A stretch of 64,000 nucleotides of DNA, taken from NCBI GenBank assembly GCA_949317995.1, contig OX439037.1, positions 19,146,324 through 19,210,323 on the forward strand, read 5' to 3'. Below, one piece after another: positions 1 to 10,691 of the stretch. Both the position numbers and the translations under genes were made by a program. Origin of the DNA: Acholoe squamosa. Lineage: Eukaryota; Annelida; Polychaeta; Phyllodocida; Polynoidae. How positions within the stretch are numbered: position 1 is the stretch's first letter; the number at the start of each line of letters is the position of its first letter. The notes below the pieces were generated by a model. It was not told the DNA's origin. It made no database searches and was given only the letters and a program-made list of their open reading frames with translations.

Positions 1-1709
1 GACCAATATCCCAGGTTATGAGGTGCCACATGAGAGGCTTAGGAGCTTATCTATCATTATCAACTGTATTACCCCATAGCATATCGGCTACATTGTGATA
101 GAGGCACCATGACTAAGGGAAACAACAGGTGTCCTCGAGTAGGACACTTGTTATGATTTATCATCGTATATTCAACTGTATTACAGGGTTTCGGAACAAA
201 TTCAATAGATGTAATGGTAATCCAGTCATAGGTACGCCTATAGGTCTGGATAAGTTTGTTATATAATAAGAGTTTTTTTTTCGCGTTGACAAAATTCAAT
301 GGAACAAGCATATTCGACTCAATGTAAAATTGGTGAGGTATATATGCCTATTAGAATCCAAATTACATTAATTGGTATTTCTGTTTGGGCCTAACCATTT
401 TGTAAAATATACTGCTTTTGATGGATTCAACAAGTGGAAGGCATTTCTCAACATGGTACGACTAGACACAGCCACTACGACTTGAAGGCCTCAAAATTAT
501 AGTGGATGATCGTAGGAAAGGCACTATGACAGCTCTGTATACGATCAGCACTTAACGTCGTAATTACATAGGGTCTGGTAGGGCAGTTGTACCAGTGCAA
601 TAGATGCAAAGCTGTAATGGCATTAAAGTCGAGGCTCCCACTACAATCTGAAAGGGTCTAATCGTACCATCTTGAGATATACCTTCCAGCGGACTTACAG
701 CAACCGCGATGTATAACACTATGTGGATGTATACACTGCAGCTTCGTATACAGCTTCATTTATAATATACACTTGTAATTAGCTGATCGAGATGCGCATG
801 TCTCTATCTAGGTCTAGAGTAATTAGTTCTTGGCGCAGTTGTGGCTGTATTTAGTTAATAGCACTTAGATGAAGACAATGTAAAAGTTGATTAATAAAGA
901 TCACACCCTTGAAAGGCTTGCTGAGCATACTAACACGGTTTACTTTATCTAGTCAGAGATGGGCCATGAGAAATACACAATAGGGCTATCTCTAGCCCAT
1001 CAAGTTGTAACTCTACCCATTGATCGACCCAGTGAACATTAAATCAGCCCAACAGCTGTAAATCTCTACCAATCAATCATAAATATTGCTACCAAAGTCA
1101 AAGTTTGCTCGGCACATGTACTTTAATCAGATTCTTTTTTTTTTCAGTAATATTCCACTTTTCATTTCATGGGGGACGGGTATCGATCAGAAAGCACCAA
1201 TAGCATTTCCATGTAGAACTTTGAATTTATGTCAACTTTCCGGGGTGAAAACATAGTACAACGTAGGCTACATGGAAAAGGGGGGCCTTCCGAACACTAG
1301 TCTATTCTGTGTATCTTGGGGACCCCTTACTTAATGAAAGTTAACTTTGAGCATAGGGGGGAAGGAGAATTTCCGATTTAAGATTTCGAAAAAATATAAA
1401 AAAAAAAAACAGGGCCTACCACTTTCTTATTGAGACCAGGGATATTACAAAAAGCGCCTCTCTGGCACCATCTGTGTCTTCAAGATTGTTATACTGCCTT
1501 TGGATCTCGAGGGGGCCATACGTCTGTTAAGAATCCCTATGCCTATAAAATTATCAATAAGCCGTAAATAAAAAAAAAAGTGTGTCCATTAGTGAAACAG
1601 GCCCTACTATGTGACTTAAATTATCATGAAATAATTAGTTAAAAATTGTGATATCTTACTTTAAATAGGCTACTTTAAGTAGTGAAAACAATATACTACT
1701 TTAATATCC
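1..1709. other. No recognisable gene
   Basis: AT-rich sequence with short homopolymer runs and no long open frame with plausible coding character. It could be the first intron or 3' part of the minus-strand gene whose possible first exon lies at 1717-1762, but I found no convincing second exon here. No repeat shared with the rest of the window was noticed. Confidence 0.4.
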
Positions 1710-1716
1710 TACTTAC

Positions 1717-1762
1717 CCAGATGTACCAGAGAGAGTAGAACCAGGATCCTCCACATGGCCAT
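1717..1762 (-). CDS. Possible first coding exon (signal peptide)
   Basis: Read on the minus strand, an ATG at 1762 opens a 46-base exon encoding MAMWRILVLLSLVHL plus one base, followed directly by a strong splice donor (gtaagt at 1716-1711). The short charged start and leucine-rich core look like a secretory signal peptide, a common first-exon arrangement for secreted or membrane proteins. A longer in-frame open frame extends upstream to about 1967, so the start is not certain. A perfect CRE lies 75 bases upstream. I could not find the next exon between 1 and 1700, so the product is unknown and the gene would have to continue out of the window. A chance open frame is a real alternative. Confidence 0.3.
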
Positions 1763-1836
1763 CCTGTGATCCTGCCACTGACACCATTCACACTGCACGC
1801 TGGGACATATCTCACCGTGCTGCTGCGTCCCTGACG

Positions 1837-1844
1837 TGACGTCA
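1837..1844. promoter_or_regulatory. CRE palindrome TGACGTCA
   Basis: A perfect 8-base cAMP-response element sits about 75 bases upstream of the possible signal-peptide start at 1762 (minus strand). CREs near transcription starts bind CREB/ATF proteins. Function here is inferred only from position. Confidence 0.35.
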
Positions 1845-1984
1845 CTGGCCACCAACACCACCACAGGTGGCGCTACTGTAGTAGCAGGAATGGCCAATCC
1901 CTGATATTGATGACGCCAGACGCAGCACACCTCCTCTTCCTCCCTCAGATACATCTCTACCATAACAATGCACAATTGAGTTAC

Positions 1985-3020
1985 TCATTGTCTCAACATC
2001 GTAAATAGGTCCAACCGAAGATGTCTCAGGTACAGGCTAACCACAGATCTAACTTTGTAAAAGATTAGTGTTCCCAATTTTCTCTCTCTGGGCCATTTTC
2101 TTGAGAATTGGCAAATATACAGATTATCCTGCTGAGAATAAAGTGTAGGACGTTTCCATGGGAGGGGCCCGGTGGGTTGCTCCACCAATGCACTTACGAA
2201 TTTAAAAAAAAATGGTTTATGTCAACTGACATTTATATAGATCATAGATGCCTCGACCATATAGGATATGTTTAGAAACGTGTGATAGGTACCAGTATCA
2301 AAAGTCTCGTATCGGTATCTTGTTCATAATTATCTTGGTTATTGAAGTTGATTAGTTATTCCAAACGCAATACTAATATTTCGCTGATTTCTTTTTTTTT
2401 GTAGCTTTTTAGTTTATTTTACCTATCTATTCATTTTCTTCTTTTTTGTTTGGTGGGGGGATATAAACCCCTCTTTTATGAATACTGAGTCTTGGTATCA
2501 TGGGTTTACAGAAATCCTCGCTGAAAAATCAATTTGAATAGAATTAGTCACGCCACAACCTGAGTCAAAGTAAGGTATAATGACGGTTTACTAAGACAAT
2601 TAGGCTTGATGATGCAAATGGCAAAAGTAATTGATACAGCTGTACATATAACGATATTCAATTATGATATGCTAATGGCGCAATTTCAGGAGTAATCCCA
2701 ATGATTTATCATTCATATCACACGTTTCATTGCATTGCATGTGACGTCCAAAACTACCCTCATTTCATACAACTTTAGGTCAACAGTCAAACACATGCTA
2801 CTGAAAACCTGTTTTTTTTTTTTTTTTTTGTGCAGCTAGAATTCTGCAATAGAATTACGCTTTTGTGTAATTCTTTATTCACGCATGACACTTTGATAGA
2901 GGGTCAATTGATGCTTGTCATTTAAAATTATAAATTGGCACTAAGGCCTTCTTCAAGATTCTTTACCTCAAAACTAGACCTCGTTTTAGGCCCCCTAGAT
3001 TAGTCTCTCAATCATAAGCA
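1985..3020. other. Non-coding stretch, no gene seen
   Basis: AT-rich sequence with poly-T tracts (about 2391-2400 and 2813-2829). Nothing recognisable as coding, RNA or mobile sequence was found. Confidence 0.4.
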
Positions 3021-3024
3021 CTAG

Positions 3025-3195
3025 CCTGCAACACCATCCTGCAGCACCAGCCTGCAGCACCAGCCCGCAGCACCACCTGCCTGCAGCACCAGCCTGCAGC
3101 ACCAGCCTGCAGCACCAGCCTGCAGCACCAGCCTGCAACACCAGCCTGCAGCACCTGCCTGCAGCACCACCCTGCAGCACCACCCTGCAGCACCA
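3025..3195 (+). repeat. 12-bp minisatellite (CCTGCAGCACCA), short array
   Basis: About fourteen imperfect 12-base units of the form CCTGCAGCACCA, with variants such as CCCGCAGC and CCTGCAAC. The units contain PstI-like CTGCAG palindromes. The same unit makes the 1-kb array at 15550-16553. Open frames read through it on both strands are products of the repeat, not genes. Confidence 0.9.
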
Positions 3196-3199
3196 CCCT

Positions 3200-3990
3200 A
3201 GTAGTATAGTATGTATCGGAACGGGACTATAGTTAAGTACTGTTTATTACTCACTCGACCTGCAGCCAATCAGAGGGCTCCATTTGGTCACGTGACCTGT
3301 GACGTCACAGGACCCCCGTGGTGCATGCCCATATATGGTCATGTGACCTTGACCTTGACCTCATTTGCATAATAGGCCACGCCTCCATTTGGTCATGTGA
3401 CCTGTCATATCACTGGACCCCCCATGGTGCATACCCATATATGGTCATGTCACCTCGACCTTGAACTAATTAGGGGTATGCATACCCATATATGGTCATG
3501 TGATCTTGAGCTTGACCTGATTAGGGGATTACCCCAGTCACGTGACCCCTCATTTTGCCCCCTTGACCTATTTAGGGGAACGGGACTACAGGATGCAATC
3601 AATCAGAGGCGTCTATTTGGTCACGTGACCTGTGGGTGCATGCCCATATATGGTCATGTGACCTTGAGCTTGATCTAATTAGTGGTGTGAATGCCCATAT
3701 ATGGTCATGTGCTCCATTTGGTCACTTATTTGGAAAATAGTTTACACCCCTCAGCCAATTAGAGGCCTTCATTCGTGACCTGATTATGTAAATGGGGGTT
3801 GGTTAACCTTTTTTGTATGAAAACAACACATGATTTAACTACGAACTATTTTTTTTTTTTTTTGGGGGGGGGGGGGGGTTAAAGGAAGAACAAACCCTTG
3901 GGGCAGGGAGGGAGGGGAAAAAAGGGGAGGGGAAAAAAGGGGAGGGGTGCCCTTGGGGTGGGGAGGGGCCCCTTTTTTAAAGAAAAAAAA
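3200..3990 (+). repeat. Left arm of large inverted repeat
   Basis: The sequence from agtagtatagtatgtatcgg through the G-rich stretch near 3960 is found as reverse complement at 10212-10435 plus 14845-15547, where a copia element splits it. It contains repeated CArG boxes, E-boxes, a CCAAT-type motif (agccaatcag) and a G-run tract. The arms are similar but not identical, so this is an old foldback-like element or inverted duplication. No transposase frame was seen between the arms. Confidence 0.8.
3265..3720. promoter_or_regulatory. Array of CArG boxes and E-boxes in left arm
   Basis: Five copies of CCATATATGG, a perfect match to the serum response factor consensus CC(A/T)6GG, occur near 3328, 3434, 3487, 3643 and 3690. 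Each is followed at once by TCATGTG or a similar sequence, and several GTCACGTGAC palindromes (USF/MITF/TFE type E-box) are interspersed. The arrangement is repeated in the right arm. Binding is inferred from motifs; the sites may be only a property of the repeat unit. Confidence 0.5.
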
Positions 3991-4094
3991 AATAGTTTAT
4001 TTTTTAAGGCAAGCTAAAAAGCTTGCCCATAAAAAATAAAAAAAGGGAGTAAATCCACCCCTACCCTTTTGGGGTAGGGATGGATTTAGGGAAG

Positions 4095-4602
4095 GACACA
4101 ACTTCTTTTTTTTTGTATTCTAGGAGGCCTGTTTGCGAGGTTAAAGCTTTTTCCAACAGATTTATGTACTTTTTTTCAGTAAGTATTTATCTTGTTTACC
4201 AGTATAACCATATTTTATAACCTTGAACCCATAGAGGAAATTCTATGATATAACTGTGAACTATGAAAATCAGTAGGTAACTAATGAGGGAGTAGTGTAT
4301 ATTGAACTATTTGTCTACCTATGAAATGACACTCGAATAAATGTTTTGAAAAAAGAAACTTGGATAAAGGTATCAAGGGGTGCATGACCACCTAGGGGTG
4401 GTTTATTATGTAAATGTGATGCATCCTAACCAAATCAGGCAGATCTCGCCCCTCATAGACCAGAGATAATGAGGTCAAAAGGTGAAAAATGCTAATTATA
4501 GTCATTTGGAGCTTTTTTGATATTTGCTTCCATTATTATCTTCCCTTTCATGTGATAAAGGGATAAATACAAAACGATTAGTAGAAATGATGAAAATTGG
4601 CA
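4095..4602 (+). repeat. Direct duplication, copy 1
   Basis: About 508 bases beginning gacacaacttc are repeated nearly exactly at 4722-5228, an offset of about 627 bases. No coding sequence is apparent in either copy. Confidence 0.85.
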
Positions 4603-4721
4603 CAATTTCATACAACGTTTCAACAATGTTGAAGTAACGTAATGAGTGGGTGGCGTCACCTGTTGTTTTTTCTTTTACTTTTATTTGTACTTATTCGTTC
4701 ATATATCGCTCTAGTTTAAAT

Positions 4722-5228
4722 GACACAACTTCTTTTTTTTAGTATTCTAGGAGTCCTGTTTGCGAGGTTAAAGCTTTTTCCAACAGATTTAGGTACTTTT
4801 TTCAGTAAGTATTTACCTTGTTTACCAGTATAACCATATTTTATAACCTTGAACCTGTAGAGGAAATTCTATGATATAACTGTGAACTATGAAAATCAGT
4901 AGGTAACTAATGAGGGAGTAGTGTATATTGAACCATTTGTCTACTTATGAAATGACACCTGAATAAATGTGTTGAAAAAAGAAACTTGGATAAAGGTATC
5001 AAGGGGTGCATGACCACCTAGGGGTGGTTTATTATGTAAATGGGATGCATCCTAACCAAATCAGGCAGATCTTGCCACTCATAGACCAGAGATAATGAGG
5101 TCAAAAGGTGAAAAATGCTAATTATAGTCATTTGGAGCTCTTTTGATATTTGCTTCCATTATTATCTTCCCTTTCATGTGATAAAGGGATAAATACAAAA
5201 AGATTAGTAGAAATGATGAAAATTGGCT
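4722..5228 (+). repeat. Direct duplication, copy 2
   Basis: Second copy of the unit at 4095-4602, differing by scattered substitutions and small indels, for example in the poly-T tract. The 120 bases separating the copies are not repeated. Confidence 0.85.
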
Positions 5229-5885
5229 GAATCGATAATTGTTGCTGATTTTTGCCCTGACAATTTTCATCGATTTATTCACAATACAATTTTAATGATT
5301 CTTTTGAAAAAAAGGTATCAAATAAAAAGACAACATATATTGATATCCACATGCCTCCCCACTTTGTGTATGAGTATACAGTGATATAAAGGCCTATGTT
5401 TGAGGCTCTATTTTTCGGAACGAATGATGGTCAATTTGTAATTTTGAAAATTCAGCAAAAATTGACAAATAAAGATATTTTAATGAAACAAAAAGTATTC
5501 TGAAGCTCTTGATGTACTCTCTTTGAACACAGCATAACCCTGAAATCCATTTTCCTGACATGTGCCTGGTTAGGTAGGGATGCATCACAAATGAGAATTT
5601 TCATAAATAAAAGAAATAACATCTTATTTTATTTTACCCTTATTTTTTTTAAATAAAAAATTAAAAGGATGAGAGTGGTGATGATGTTAAATAAAGAAAT
5701 ACTACCGTTTTTTTATGAGTGGTCAGGCTTTCTGATTGTAAAATTGATATACTCCTATCGATCTGTCTGTAAAGACATTGGTTGCTCTTTAGAAAACACG
5801 CTCGGTGTTTCTATGATGAAGGTGGTAAAGGAAGTGTGAGGGAACAAAGATTTACCTTCCCTTATGTACCCGTCCGAGATAAACC

Positions 5886-6263
5886 TCTTAACTGTGGTTT
5901 AAATTGATCAAAGACTTAAAAGAGATTTTTTTTTTTTTTTTTTTTACAGTGAGCTTTGCTCGGTAGGGTATCTGTTTGTTTTGATTTTCACCTCCCGTTT
6001 GATGTAGTCATGGATTGCTTAGTTCATTAAGTACGGTTGGTCCCAGAGGGAAAAGATAAAAGACTTAAAGGTTATGAACCCATAGTCACACTCTTAACTG
6101 TGGTTTAAATTGATCAAAGAATTAAAAGAGATTTTTTTTTTTACAGTGAGCTTTGCTGGGTAGGGTATCTGATTGTTTTGATTTTCACCTCCAGTTTGAT
6201 GTAGTCATGGATTGCTTAGTTCATTAAGTACGGTTGGTCCCAGAGGGAAAAGATAAAAGACTT
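5886..6263 (+). repeat. Tandem pair of ~180-bp repeats
   Basis: The unit starting ctcttaactgtggtttaaat occurs at 5886-6066 and again at 6091-6263. The copies differ mainly in the length of an internal poly-T run (about 20 T versus 10 T). Confidence 0.85.
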
Positions 6264-7380
6264 CATGAGGCTTTAACTCTTCCTTTACCGATTACGCATT
6301 TATGTGTAGTTTTGGCCGATTTTGGCCGTTTTCTGGCCGATTTTGAGTACCCTATTGCTTCCTCAAAATCTATTGAAACTCTTCGATTTTTCTGTTGGCC
6401 CTAGCTTGAGTTGGGTTCTCCACAGAGTCCAAATGGCTAGTCTCTATCTCATATACTTTTTGTCTAGCAGTTTTACAAACTTGAGACAAAATCTTGAATT
6501 ACCATAAAAGTTTTCCATAGATTTAATCAATATCTAGGCTAAAAATCATGAAAAATGTCAAATAATATCCTTTTTTTGGTGAAAATTGAATTTGTACATT
6601 TTTTCATGCTCAACAAAATGGCATTGAAATTTTTAGTGTAGTTTGATGCATAATTGGCCATTTTGGCTGGTTACCATGGCAACAGATATGAAAAAATATG
6701 GATTTTGCATGGTGTTGGTTGCAATGGTAACCGAAAAAGAATGTTTTCCGAAATTCATTATCCGCCAAAATTCCAAAAACTTAATATACTTTATATCTAC
6801 TACAATATGCACTTTATATCATTGCGATTGATACAGGGAGTGCTAAGATATTGCAAGTTACCTCATGAGATCAACTTTTCTCATCATAACACCACTTTTA
6901 TGATGATATATCTCAGTAATTAAACTAGATAGAGAAAACTTGGGTGTTGTTCTATCTGAATGATTAGCCTAGCATAAACGATCACTATTTCCCTTTTAAT
7001 TTGAATATTCAAACAATTCTAACGGTTTTTGAGAGTTTATGTTGTAAACTAAAACCCTAAATTTGCACTGAAATACTCTGGTAAAAGGAGAGTTAAAGAA
7101 AAGCTTTGAGTTTAATTTTTCCCAATTACAAAAGACATAGAAGGTAACCCACACCCCAGGTTGGCGACAAGAGGAGGAGCAGAAAGGGGATTAACTTATT
7201 AACTGATTTGTTAGACTTAATCTGCTTACCACACATGCTTCTAGTTACAAAAGGTAAAAACATGTACAAAGGTGGGTACGTACAAAGGTAGACATGCACC
7301 CTGAGGTATTTTTTTCTGGAAGTGAATTTTCCACTTTATACCATTTTCTTAAATTTGGGTGTGTCTTATACGTGAGGTAC
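6264..7380. other. Non-coding stretch, no gene seen
   Basis: AT-rich sequence with several short open frames that have low-complexity or non-protein-like composition. No splice-bounded coding exon, RNA gene or shared repeat was recognised. Confidence 0.35.
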
Positions 7381-7383
7381 TAC

Positions 7384-7450
7384 GGTAGGTAGGTAGGTAG
7401 GTAGGTAGGTAGGTAGGTAGGTAGGTAGGTAGGTAGGTAGGTAGGTAGGT
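7384..7450 (+). repeat. (GTAG)n microsatellite
   Basis: A pure tetranucleotide run of about sixteen GTAG units. Just upstream, near 7360-7385, is a 'gtgtcttatacgtgaggta' motif that resembles the repeat ends at 60.9 and 63.8 kb. Confidence 0.95.
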
Positions 7451-7834
7451 GGGGAGGTGGGTATGTGTCCGCCATTTCTGCTGTGTACCCCACACCTTTG
7501 GTAGTGAGTAATCCAATTTAAAAAACTTTTGACTTTTCTCTCATAAGATTATATTTTCCCTTTGTTGTTAAGCACCCCTGTAGTATTTGAACACCTTAAT
7601 CTTCCATAATCCTCTTATACATGTAAGTCCCATTAAGGTAATTATCACAGTTGTTTCACCTGTTATCCACTTTGATACACTTATTCCAAAAAAGCATTTC
7701 TCCCTTTTTCATGTTGATTGATCCAGGGGTGGAAGGGGCCAGGTGAAAACAGGATTAAAGCTTTCTCTCAATTCTATAAAGAGGCCTGATTTCTCTTGGA
7801 AGGGTACATTACGTCAACTGTCTCCTTTGACAGT

Positions 7835-8485
7835 ATCAGCGGTAGCAGGGCAGTAAAAGCCGGAGCATGTGCAGTGGTAAAAGCAAGTGTAGTGGTAGGA
7901 GCAAGTGCAGCGGTAGCACCAGCATGTGCAGCAGCAGTATGTGCATGTGCAGCAGCAGTAGCCAGCAGCAGCAATAGCCGCAGTAAGTACAACAGCAGCG
8001 ACAGTAGAGTAGGGGTAACAGAAGCAGGAGCATGAGCAAGTGCAGCGACAGCACCAGCAGAGTATGTGTAGTAGGAGTATGTGCAGCAGAAGTATGTACA
8101 TGTGTAGCAGTAGCAGCAGCAGCAGCAGCAGTAGCAACAGCAGCAGTAGCAACAGCAGCAGTAACAGAAAAATGTGGGAATCACAGGTCACGTTTTGACA
8201 GCATCAGCGACAGTGGGGGCAGCAGAAGTAGGAGCATGAGCAAGTGCAGTGACAGCACCAGCAGTGCATACATGTGCATTGGGAGGTGCAAGTGCAACGA
8301 CAACACCAGCAACAGTAAGGGTAACAGAAGCAGGAGCATGAGCAAGTGCAGGGACAGCATCAGTATAGTATGTGTAGCAGGACCATGTGCATGTGCAGCA
8401 GAAGTATGTACATGTCAGGCAGTAGCAGCAGTAGCAGCAGCAGCAGCAGTTGTAGCAGCAGTAGCAACACCAGCAGTAGCAACAT
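7835..8485. repeat. AGC/GTA-rich low-complexity region
   Basis: About 650 bases dominated by AGC, GTA and ATG triplets, with two larger internal repeats: the stretch around 8010-8170 resembles 8325-8480. Long open frames occur in several frames on both strands (poly-Ala/Val/Ser, poly-Leu/Cys) because the triplet composition lacks stops. I do not regard any of them as genes. Confidence 0.8.
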
Positions 8486-8489
8486 GACA

Positions 8490-9320
8490 TGTGCGTGTTG
8501 ATACATTTTGTGACCGTTAATACCCCAAAAGTTCATCCTAAAGATCCACTCCACTGGTGGGAGCACCTTTATTAGGCCTAGTTTTTAGCTGGTCAACATT
8601 TTTTTACGGCAGGATTCTCTAGATCTAAACCACCTCCATCGTAGCTCCAAAGTTGATTCCTCCACGATTGTTGATCACACTTGTCGGTCACCATTTTGGC
8701 TCTGAACGAAGAAAATGCTCCCAAGGAAACGAAACTTCTCAATCCACCAGAGGATAAATATCTGTTTCATCCTACACTGGTTGAGAGGATCGCTGACACT
8801 TGACATAAATCCAAGAACTAATTAGTTGTGATGATCGTCCTCTGTTCTGCGTCTAATACAACAGCAACAGCAGCACCGGATAAGTCTGTCGGTGATCACG
8901 TGATGACGTTATGTAAGGGGAATACCCCCCTCCCCTTCACAATACTAGTTAGATAGCCCCCTTTAGGATTACCCCTTTCACCCGCATACTGCCCGAAACT
9001 ATAAGATAACATATCAGTTCACCCTGTAACCACTCATTTGCCCAACCCATAATAACATCAAGTAAGTAACAAGAGGAGATAACTTCAGCTAAAACGTTAC
9101 GCATCGTTACTTATCCAAACACCGCCGGCCGCAGCGCCTGGTTAAACTTTTCCCGCAATTCGGGTAAGACCGGCGACATCTTGAATACGCATCAATGTAT
9201 CTAAATCGACATCCGTCACGTGCTTCACCTTGGTGACCGACCATTTGGTGACGCACTAAACTGTGACGCGCGTCATAACAAAAAAGTTAACACGTGTTAA
9301 CATAACTTTTACTTACTGTC
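8490..9320. other. Unassigned, partly CpG-rich stretch
   Basis: No long open frame. The part from about 9110 to 9270 is richer in CpG than its surroundings and could be a promoter. The putative small minus-strand exons at 9327-9588 lie just to its right, so this stretch would be downstream of or within that gene. Confidence 0.3.
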
Positions 9321-9326
9321 ACCTAC

Positions 9327-9588
9327 CTTAGAAGCCGTCCTGCTGACCCGGGTAAACTATGGTGCAATGAATGTTGGTGATGCTGAAAATAAAAACAAAG
9401 TTTTACTCCTTAGAACGACAAACCAAACACAGATTTATTCAAAATTCCAAATTTAAGACGCAATCTTGATAAATTACTCACATATCGTTGATCATGGTCA
9501 CCACCATGTAGATGACGATACCATTGTCAAATTGGATTTCTATATCGAAGTCCATGGTGGTGATGATGATCCACTGATGACATATAAA
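9327..9588 (-). CDS. Two putative splice-bounded small exons
   Basis: On the minus strand, 9588-9482 (107 bases) is preceded by a good acceptor (tttttcttatttcag) and followed by a good donor (gtgagt). 9382-9327 (56 bases) is likewise preceded by ttttattttcag and followed by gtaggt. Joined, they keep one frame open from the acceptor through MDFDIEIQFDNGIVIYMVVT and onward to a TAA one base before the second donor. Read from that ATG the product would be about 42 residues, with a hydrophobic stretch in the middle. I do not recognise it. Two properly paired splice sites with a continuing frame are suggestive, but the coding segment is short and could be chance. Confidence 0.3.
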
Positions 9589-10211
9589 CTGAAATAAGAA
9601 AAATGCTGACTTGCCCTTTTATAGTGCACTGACCCGTGGATTGCACTCCAAACTTTCGGAGTATTTTTTTTACTTTTTTTTTCTTCAAAATTCAATCTTT
9701 TCTACCGCATTTTCAAACATCAATAGCCATACAGTACACAAAAATCCAGTTATATACCCATATACTCCCAAAAAAACACATAAGGTAGGAGCAATTACTC
9801 GGATAGCTTATAAACCATAAATCGAAACACGATCTGACCATAACGGTACAGCGCCAGGACAGTATCGCCGCCTGGTGTGTTACCCATGAACTAACCAAAG
9901 CAGCAGCCAGCGTCCCTGGTAACCACCAAGCTCACGCCTTGTCTAGGTTTATACAACTCTATGTATTGTGTTTTTGTCGAGTGAATGAAATATCTTATTG
10001 TCTTTTCGGTATCGTCCAACCAAGGTCAACCTTGTGTGAACCATATCAAGTGGGGTGTTCTACGCTAAAAACCAACCTCTGTTCTTTTATCACAGGTCTA
10101 CTTTAGAGGATGAAATATGTGGGCATAGTCTATTATGCAAATGAGGTCACATAACCACCTAAGTAGACACACCCAATAAAAACACACACCTTGTTTCAAA
10201 AGAAACAGGGG

Positions 10212-10435
10212 TGGTTTTCTTTCTTTTTCTTTTTTTTAAAAAAGGGGCCCCTCCCAACCCCAAGGCCCTTCCCCCACCCCACCCTACCCTAAGGGGACCC
10301 CCCACCCCAAGGGCCCCCTCCCCTTTTTTCCCCTCCCTCCCCGCCCCAAGGGTTTGTTCTTCCTTTAACCCCCCAAAAAAACCACTTAGTTCATAGTTAA
10401 ATCACATGTTGTTTTTTTTTTATACAAAAAAGGTT
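10212..10435 (-). repeat. Right arm of large inverted repeat, inner part
   Basis: Reverse complement of about 3800-3990, containing the C-run/G-run tract and the 'gttaaatcacatgttg' stretch. It ends exactly at the copia insertion; the arm resumes at 14845. Confidence 0.8.
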
Positions 10436-10691
10436 TGTTAGAGTGTAAACCCACGATCCTCGGTAAATGAGCGCGGGAACAGCGCTACTGTGCCGCCCTC
10501 TGTGGTGAGAGAATGGAACTAACTTTGTTGTTTTAACTGGAGACAACTTAATAAAGTGGTACTTCCGGTCCTGCAGCGTGGGCCACGAGGAGTCAGAGAA
10601 TCCAAATGGAAGAAGTGTTTCTTGATTAATCCTTTCATTTGAAGAAGTAAATGCCTAAATTATCCTCCACAAAATGGCTTCCACACTAACA
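10436..10691 (+). repeat. Copia 5' LTR
   Basis: 256 bases, TGTTAG...CTAACA. It contains an AATAAA-like 'taataaag' near 10548 and, unusually, the ATG of the gag frame at 10674, 18 bases before its end. It appears identical to the LTR at 14584-14839. Confidence 0.95.

Noticed and set aside
7774-8490. Overlapping open frames rich in Ala/Val, Leu or Cys
   Set aside because: Triplet low complexity removes stops in several frames at once; no frame has ordinary protein composition.
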